Assembly (NCBI RefSeq): GCF_947491715.1
Contig: NZ_CANLKR010000037.1
Coordinates: 1 to 49,296 of the forward strand
Direction of reading: 5' to 3'
Length of the DNA stretch: 49,296 nucleotides
From: an uncultured Shewanella sp.
GTDB taxonomy: Bacteria; Pseudomonadota; Gammaproteobacteria; Enterobacterales; Shewanellaceae
In this document: one piece after another, positions 44,371-49,296 of the stretch
How the letters are laid out: every line of letters begins with the position of its first letter
Position numbering within the stretch: the first letter of the stretch is position 1
The notes under the pieces: generated by a model
The model's database searches: none
Told to the model about the DNA's origin: nothing
Seen by the model: only the letters and a program-made list of their open reading frames with translations
Position numbers and translations under genes: made by a program

Positions 44371-45477
44371 TTATACGTATAGGGAAGTTAGCACTCGCCA
44401 GTTTTTCTTCTGTTGTAGCCAACGTTCCTTTAGATGATCGACTTGTAGCATTAATTGTTCATTCACTAATTGCTTTTTCTTGGCGTCGAGCAGTACTTTT
44501 TGAGCCTCATAATATTCTAATAAATGGCTTTTCATGAGGTCGTATTCAGACTGTATGATGGTTAACACTTCTTCTTTATTAGGTAAATGTGCAATTTTGT
44601 GTTGTGTATTTTGCAACTGCATTTTTAATTTTGCACTTTCTATGCGTTCTTGAGGAACGACACGTAATTGGCTGGCTAATCCGACTTTAGCAAAAATGTT
44701 AATCATCCATTTAGTGGGATCATATTGCCACCACTTTATGCCATTACGGTAATCATTCTCAAAAATATGATGGAAGTTATGATAGCCTTCACCGTAAGTC
44801 AGTAGTGCTATAACGCCATTATCCTTAGCGGTATTTTTATCGGTATAGGTTTGTTTGCCCCAAATATGGGCTAGTGAATTAATAAAGAAGGTGAAATGAT
44901 GGCTCACGACTAAGCGTAATAAACCCGCTAGCAGTACCATGCCGATAATATTGCCATTTAACCAACCTAAAAGAACGGGTAATCCAATATTCATGAGTAA
45001 CATTAAAGGGACATAATACTTATGTTGCCACATAACAATTTTATCATTTTGTAAGTCACGTACATTCTTATAGTCATTGTAACGGTGTGCTTGATACTCT
45101 CTTAGCATCCATCCGATATGACTGTACCAAAATCCTTTTTTAGCCGAATAAGGATCGATGTCATTATTATCAACATGTTTGTGATGAATGCGATGATCTG
45201 AGGACCAATGCAGTGCACTATTTTGTATGGCTAAGGCGCCGCCAAGTGCGTAAAGGAATCTAACTGATGCATGTGCTTTATAGGTACGGTGAGACCATAA
45301 TCTATGATACCCGCCAGTAATAGACATACCGCTGGCAAAAAGGAGTACGACAAAGGCAATCCATTCAGATGTTTGAAATCCTTGAGTCATGGCATACCAA
45401 GGTACCAAAATGACCGCACCTAAAAAGGTGAGGGTAAATAAACTGACATTGGTCCAAATTAAAGGCGGCTTTTTCAT
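44371..45477 (-). CDS. Fatty-acid (acyl-CoA) desaturase with coiled-coil tail
   Basis: A membrane delta-9-type desaturase. The three histidine boxes that bind the di-iron centre are HRLWSH (58-63), HRIHH (95-99) and HNFHH (233-237). Membrane segments surround them. After about residue 280 a long Lys/Glu/Gln-rich segment of about 85 residues, likely coiled coil, is added to the usual 280-300-residue core. It is divergent from fabR with a FabR-type palindrome between them, so it is probably repressed by unsaturated acyl thioesters through that regulator. Confidence 0.92.
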   Translation of the reverse strand: MKKPPLIWTNVSLFTLTFLGAVILVPWYAMTQGFQTSEWIAFVVLLFASGMSITGGYHRLWSHRTYKAHASVRFLYALGGALAIQNSALHWSSDHRIHHKHVDNNDIDPYSAKKGFWYSHIGWMLREYQAHRYNDYKNVRDLQNDKIVMWQHKYYVPLMLLMNIGLPVLLGWLNGNIIGMVLLAGLLRLVVSHHFTFFINSLAHIWGKQTYTDKNTAKDNGVIALLTYGEGYHNFHHIFENDYRNGIKWWQYDPTKWMINIFAKVGLASQLRVVPQERIESAKLKMQLQNTQHKIAHLPNKEEVLTIIQSEYDLMKSHLLEYYEAQKVLLDAKKKQLVNEQLMLQVDHLKERWLQQKKNWRVLTSLYV

Positions 45478-45501
45478 TATATCTCTATCAATTTCATTTT
45501 G

Positions 45502-45519
45502 AGCTTACATGTGTAAGCT
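45502..45519. promoter_or_regulatory. FabR/DesT-type operator
   Basis: AGCTTACATGTGTAAGCT is an almost perfect palindrome, arms AGCTTACA and TGTAAGCT overlapping at the centre. It resembles the E. coli FabR sites of the AGCGTACA...TGT..GCT type. It lies 25 bases before the desaturase start and about 100 bases before fabR, and can control both. Confidence 0.75.
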
Positions 45520-45622
45520 AATTTAACGTGCTTCTTCGTTGGGGTCAAGGTTTCTTCTCTTGCTGCGTTTTGCTGTAAAAAACGGTATTATTCGTTTTAA
45601 CTGTTGTGTGAGTGGAACCAGT

Positions 45623-46243
45623 ATGGGCATTAGAGCATTGCAAAAAGAGAAAACCCGTCGAGCATTAGTTGATGCTGCTTTTAATCAATTAAGCGCAGAG
45701 CGGAGCTTTTCCAGTTTGAGTTTGCGAGAAGTTGCTAGAGAAGCCAATATCGCACCCACCTCTTTTTATCGTCATTTTAAAGATATGAATGAACTTGGAT
45801 TAACCATGGTTGATGAAGGTGGATTAACCTTAAGGCAAATGATGCGTAAGGGGCGTCAACGGGCTGAAGAAGGTGGCAGTGTTATTCGTATTTCTGTCGA
45901 TACTTTCATGGAGGTACTGGAATCCAATCCCAATGTTTTTCGTATTCTATTGCATGAGCGTTCAGGGACTTCGGCGCCCTTTCGTGGTGCCGTTGCGCGG
46001 GAAATAGAGCATTTTATTTCAGAATTAACGCATTATACTGAATCAACAACACAGCGCCATCCGGTATTGGCCAGAGCACAAGCAGAATCATTAGTGACGT
46101 TAGTTTTTAACGCGGGGGCTGCTGCCCTAGACATGAAGCGTGTTGAACGAAAACAGCTGGCAGATCAGCTGGTGGTACAATTACGTATGGTGGCAAAGGG
46201 AGCGGAGGCGTTACAGAAAAAACAAATGCCCAAAGTGAGTTAA
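45623..46243 (+). CDS. fabR: TetR-family regulator of unsaturated fatty acid genes
   Basis: FabR represses unsaturated-fatty-acid synthesis genes. The 206-residue product starts MGIRALQKEKTRRALVDAAF and has the TetR helix-turn-helix LREVAREANIAPTSFYRHF near residues 30-50, closely matching FabR/DesT. The ATG at 45623 is behind GAGTGGA; a frame from 45539 adds 28 unconserved residues. Divergent from the desaturase gene it probably controls. Confidence 0.92.
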   Translation: MGIRALQKEKTRRALVDAAFNQLSAERSFSSLSLREVAREANIAPTSFYRHFKDMNELGLTMVDEGGLTLRQMMRKGRQRAEEGGSVIRISVDTFMEVLESNPNVFRILLHERSGTSAPFRGAVAREIEHFISELTHYTESTTQRHPVLARAQAESLVTLVFNAGAAALDMKRVERKQLADQLVVQLRMVAKGAEALQKKQMPKVS

Positions 46244-46280
46244 TCGTTAGTGGAATAACCCACTTTAAGCCATCGTTTGT

Positions 46281-47378
46281 TTATTTTCTTTCTAATAACA
46301 AACCCGATTCCATATGATCGGTATAGGGAAATTGATCAAATAATGCAAAGCGACTGATATTGTGTGTTTGAGCCAATTCACTTAAATTATCGATAAGCGT
46401 ATTAGGGTTGCATGAGATATACACAATACGTTCATATTGTTGAACAAGTTTGATGGTATTGGTATCGAGTCCTGCTCTTGGAGGATCGACAAAAATGGTA
46501 TTACATTCGTAACTGTCTAAGTCGATACCTTCCAGTCGTCTAAAGCTTCTCTTTTTTGCCATTGCATCAGTGAAGTCTTCAGCAGACATACGAATAATTT
46601 GTAGGTTATCAATATTGTTCGCTTTAATATTATATTGCGCGGATTCTACTGATGGCTTAGCCAGTTCTGTGGCTAACACTTTATTAAAATTTTGAGCTAG
46701 CGCGATGGAAAAATTACCATTGCCACAATAAAGCTCTAATAAGTCACCTGTGCTATTTTTTGTGGCATCAATCGCCCATTCAAGCATTTTAATAGACACT
46801 TTACCGTTTGGCTGAGTAAAGCTGTTCTCAATTTGGTGATATTGCAATTGCTTGTTATTGACTATCAAAGATTCTAGAACAAAATCTTTATCCATGATTA
46901 TTTTTTGTTTTCGAGCTCGGCCAATTAAGTTAATGGTAAACTGTTCTGATAATGCTGTTTTTAATGCTTGCGCTTCATGTTCCCATGTTTGATCTAGGGG
47001 CTTGTGGTAAAGCAGTGAAACCAGTATTTCGCCACTCAGCGTCGAGAGAAAATCTATTTGAAACAGCTTGTGGCGCAACAAAGTATTGGATTTTAGTTTT
47101 TCTATTAATACAGGCATAAGCTCATTGATGAGCTTGCTTGCGGGAAGAAATTGATCACAGCGTACTTTCTCATTAAGCGCTTTATCAAACATGTAATAGT
47201 ACATGTCATCGCCATCATGCCATATACGAAATTCAGCACGCATGCGATAATGTTCAGGCTCAGATGCAAAAATTTCCATCTTTGGTGTATCAAACTGGCT
47301 AAATAATTGTGCCAGCTTGATGCGTTTTTGCTCGAGCTGCGCATCATAGGTTGTTGGATCCATTGCGGCTAAATTCAT
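46281..47378 (-). CDS. trmA: tRNA (uracil-5-)-methyltransferase
   Basis: TrmA makes ribothymidine at position 54 of tRNA. The product matches E. coli TrmA along its length: EHYRMRAEFRIWHDGDD near the N-terminus, ENSFTQPN, the SAM motif LLELYCGNGNFS, FVDPPRAGLD and the catalytic cysteine in ISCNP. The ATG at 47378 gives 365 residues, the family length; an upstream start at 47480 would add 34 unconserved residues. trmA and murI are divergent neighbours. Confidence 0.96.
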   Translation of the reverse strand: MNLAAMDPTTYDAQLEQKRIKLAQLFSQFDTPKMEIFASEPEHYRMRAEFRIWHDGDDMYYYMFDKALNEKVRCDQFLPASKLINELMPVLIEKLKSNTLLRHKLFQIDFLSTLSGEILVSLLYHKPLDQTWEHEAQALKTALSEQFTINLIGRARKQKIIMDKDFVLESLIVNNKQLQYHQIENSFTQPNGKVSIKMLEWAIDATKNSTGDLLELYCGNGNFSIALAQNFNKVLATELAKPSVESAQYNIKANNIDNLQIIRMSAEDFTDAMAKKRSFRRLEGIDLDSYECNTIFVDPPRAGLDTNTIKLVQQYERIVYISCNPNTLIDNLSELAQTHNISRFALFDQFPYTDHMESGLLLERK

Positions 47379-47598
47379 ATCTTGATCATCATTGGCTATT
47401 GGGGGCGGAATTATATACCCAAGTGATGCTAATATGCGAGTGTCGGCATGAGTCAAAATGTCTGCGTCAAGGCGCATCAAGAAAGGTTTATTGGATTCAC
47501 AAGAGAGTGGATCAGCCTATTATTATTGTTTTGGTTTTTGATTTTGACGTTAGGTGTGGGAAACTGTGCTTTTTCGTGATGCTTGTAAGAGGTATATA

Positions 47599-48384
47599 TT
47601 GGCAGGTCCTATATTGGTCTTTGATTCTGGTATTGGTGGGTTATCAGTTTTAAATACAATAAAATCAGTGTTACCACAGGCTTCTTATTGCTATGTCTTT
47701 GACAATGCAAGATTACCCTATGGGGAGCTTAACGACCAAGAATTGATCGCCGGCTGTGTGGCTCTCATCAGTGACATTGCTATGCGTGAAAAAGCCGCTC
47801 TAGTTGTTGTGGCTTGTAATACCGCCAGTACATTAGTTTTGCCTATATTAAGGCAGCAGCTTAATATTCCTATTGTTGGTGTGGTGCCAGCAATCAAACC
47901 GGCTGCAGAATGTTCAAGTCAAAAGAACATTGGTCTGTTGGCGACTCCTGCAACGATCACGCGCAGTTATACACGTGATTTGATTCAACGGTTTGCCAGT
48001 GATTGTGATGTGCATTTATTTGGTTCTTCCGAATTAGTGTTATTGGCGGAGAACAAAATGATTGGTTGCGAGCCCGATATGCAGCATCTTGAATCGATAC
48101 TCACACCAGTAAAAAATGCGGGAATTGATATTTTAGTTTTAGGGTGTACTCATTTTCCTGTTCTTAGAGATAATATTCAAACAATATTAGGCGAGGATGT
48201 GACTTTGCTTGATTCTGAACAGGCTATTGCTTCAAGAGTGTATTCTTTATTAGCGAAAGAATGTTATTCAACTGACGAGATCACGAGTGTGGCTTACTAT
48301 ACTGCGCAGAATATTCCTACAGTATTAAAAGATAAATTAGCCAATGATGGATTTGTTAATGTTAGTCAGTTCCATATTGGCTAA
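47599..48384 (+). CDS. murI: Glutamate racemase
   Basis: MurI makes D-glutamate for peptidoglycan. The catalytic pair is Cys73 (ACNTAST) and Cys183 (GCTHFP), with FDSGIGGLSV and LPYG near the N-terminus. I prefer a TTG start at 47599, behind AGAGG, giving 261 residues; a GTG at 47554 would add 15 residues that do not resemble the family. The trmA-murI-rRNA arrangement recalls E. coli, where btuB lies between trmA and murI. Confidence 0.94.
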   Translation: MAGPILVFDSGIGGLSVLNTIKSVLPQASYCYVFDNARLPYGELNDQELIAGCVALISDIAMREKAALVVVACNTASTLVLPILRQQLNIPIVGVVPAIKPAAECSSQKNIGLLATPATITRSYTRDLIQRFASDCDVHLFGSSELVLLAENKMIGCEPDMQHLESILTPVKNAGIDILVLGCTHFPVLRDNIQTILGEDVTLLDSEQAIASRVYSLLAKECYSTDEITSVAYYTAQNIPTVLKDKLANDGFVNVSQFHIG

Positions 48385-48411
48385 TGATGTAGGTAGAATG
48401 GATAAGCAAAC

Positions 48412-48870
48412 TTAGTTATTGGCTTCCGCTTTATCTGAATCTTGAGATTTAGCTTCTCTGACTTTCAAGGTTCTTTCTTGAAAATCGAATTCATTGAGTT
48501 TGTTCATTGCCTTTTTCGCTCCCGCTTCAGACATTTCAATAAATCCAAATCCTTTGCGTCTACCGGTTTTGCGATCGCGAACTAAGCGAACGGAATTGAC
48601 TGGACCATATTCTCCAAATAAGGCTTTTACTTCTCCTTCGTGAACACGATAGGGTAAGTTGCCAACGTAGAGTGTCATCGTGGGGCCTGTATAGGGTTGG
48701 TCAGAATCAGATGTGGTAGAAGCTGATTTAGATACAATAGAATAAACGACGCTAGCAATGATGGCGCCGGTGAAAAAAGCAATAGCTCCGCTTAGTGCTG
48801 GAGCAAGTTGGTATATTGCTAGAGCACCAAGAATGGCAATGAGCAAGACAATAAAGAATGGCTTTTGCAT
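48412..48870 (-). CDS. Membrane-anchored RRM RNA-binding protein
   Basis: Residues 1-47 form two hydrophobic helices (MQKPFFIVLLIAILGALAIY and a second through VVYSIV), then a linker of about 17 residues. An RRM domain (66-140) follows, with RNP2 LYVGNL at 67-72 and RNP1 KGFGFIEM at 106-113. The aromatic RNA-contacting residues of both motifs are present. The tail is acidic and Lys-rich. The RRM should face the cytoplasm. The function is not known to me; it may tether RNA or RNA enzymes to the membrane. It lies 27 bases from murI, tail-to-tail. Confidence 0.85.
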   Translation of the reverse strand: MQKPFFIVLLIAILGALAIYQLAPALSGAIAFFTGAIIASVVYSIVSKSASTTSDSDQPYTGPTMTLYVGNLPYRVHEGEVKALFGEYGPVNSVRLVRDRKTGRRKGFGFIEMSEAGAKKAMNKLNEFDFQERTLKVREAKSQDSDKAEANN

Positions 48871-49112
48871 ATATATAATCTCTAAAGAGTTAATGAATAA
48901 TATGATAAATAACTGTTAATAACTGCTACATGGTAATGAATTATTTAACGTGAAACTAGTCTAGTGATGGAAAAACGAACTTTAGTCACTGTTTAACTAT
49001 CTTAAAGATACGACAATTTCATCGTTTTTGGTCTAAATTGTATGGCTTTTCGACAAAAAAAAGCAAAGTGAATAAAAGCTAAGCACATAGGCAATGTTTT
49101 TTAAAAAAGCCC

Positions 49113-49149
49113 TTGCGCTCATTCCAAATCTCCCTATAATGCGCAACCA
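49113..49149 (+). promoter_or_regulatory. rRNA operon promoter P1
   Basis: A -35 element TTGCGC (49113-49118), a 16-base spacer and a perfect -10 TATAAT (49135-49140) are followed by the GC-rich discriminator GCGCAACC and CACTGACACGG. From memory the segment from TCCCTATAATGCGC on is almost identical to E. coli rrnB P1, with the same 16-base spacer and the start expected at A49149. The GCGC discriminator is the hallmark of stringent (ppGpp/DksA) control. An AT-rich upstream tract resembles an UP element. Confidence 0.88.
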
Positions 49150-49271
49150 CTGACACGGCAAAGCAGCTTCCTAGAGATATAGGAAACAGCAGCGGTGACA
49201 AGCGTTTCAAGTAGTTAAAGTGGCTCGATGAGATAAGAAATTAATCATTGAAAAACTTCTTAAAAAAACAC

Positions 49272-49296
49272 TTGACGCACACGAGGAAATGCGTAG
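49272..49296 (+). promoter_or_regulatory. rRNA operon promoter P2, truncated by the window end
   Basis: TTGACG at 49272-49277 followed by a 16-base spacer leads to TAG at 49294-49296, the first three bases of a -10 element cut by the window edge. Position about 125 bases after the P1 start fits the tandem P1-P2 arrangement of gammaproteobacterial rrn operons. Confidence 0.7.

Larger units (their letters stand above)
48871..49296. other. Intergenic region leading into an rRNA operon
   Basis: 426 bases with no gene. The left part holds the promoter of the RRM gene on the minus strand; the right part holds the rrn promoters listed separately. The stretch 49021-49112 is A/T-rich, as expected for an UP element and Fis sites, although individual Fis sites were not assigned. 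Confidence 0.7.

Noticed and set aside
47405..47430. Second copy of the MITE-like terminus (TATACCCAAG)
   Set aside because: Only the first nine bases match and there is no partner inverted repeat; likely chance next to trmA.

Overview
The window looks like a piece of a marine Shewanella-type gammaproteobacterial chromosome. The basis is recognition of the families and their order, not a database search. The order hslR-hslO-pckA beside gspC-N, followed by nudE and cysQ, and murI sitting directly upstream of an rRNA promoter, is typical of that group. The DNA is fairly AT-rich. No phage, integrase, transposase, CRISPR array or tRNA gene was seen; the only mobile-type sequence is one 282-bp MITE-like element.

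Left part (1-9292): a 12-bp tandem repeat at the left edge, the sulfate-activation pair cysD-cysN on the minus strand, a predicted alpha/beta hydrolase, the MITE-like element, a YhgN/MarC membrane protein, a secreted protein with a jelly-roll domain of unknown role, ubiC, an orphan FliL-like protein and rlmF.

Sugar island (9441-16496): a LacI-family regulator, a GH13 sucrose phosphorylase, an MFS permease and a TonB-dependent receptor form a compact sucrose-utilisation locus. Two nearly identical palindromes (core CTTAATCGATTAAG) lie upstream of the phosphorylase and the receptor and are the likely operators of the regulator. A fructokinase is not present here.

Middle (16683-26385): mogA, a long-chain acyl-CoA synthetase coupled to a hot-dog thioesterase, a second thioesterase, a PAP2 phosphatase, a lipoprotein made of repeated 18-residue GSG units, a di-haem cytochrome c peroxidase, pckA, hslO and hslR.

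Type II secretion (26658-38632): a complete gspCDEFGHIJKLMN operon with overlapping or closely spaced genes, closed by a strong terminator. GspJ carries a variable-looking Gly/Ser/Asn tail encoded by a 15-bp tandem repeat.

Right part (38887-49296): nudE, cysQ, an LplT/Aas-like protein with a degenerate acyltransferase domain, selD-selU with a hairpin that buries the selD ribosome binding site, a fatty-acid desaturase divergent from its probable regulator fabR with a FabR-like operator between them, trmA, murI, a membrane-anchored RRM protein, and at the edge an rrn P1 promoter plus the start of P2. The rRNA genes themselves must begin just beyond the window.

Most of the window is conserved core genome. 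The items most worth a second look are the selD leader hairpin, the sucrose operators and receptor leader, the degenerate Aas-like protein, the membrane-bound RRM protein and the lone jelly-roll secreted protein.
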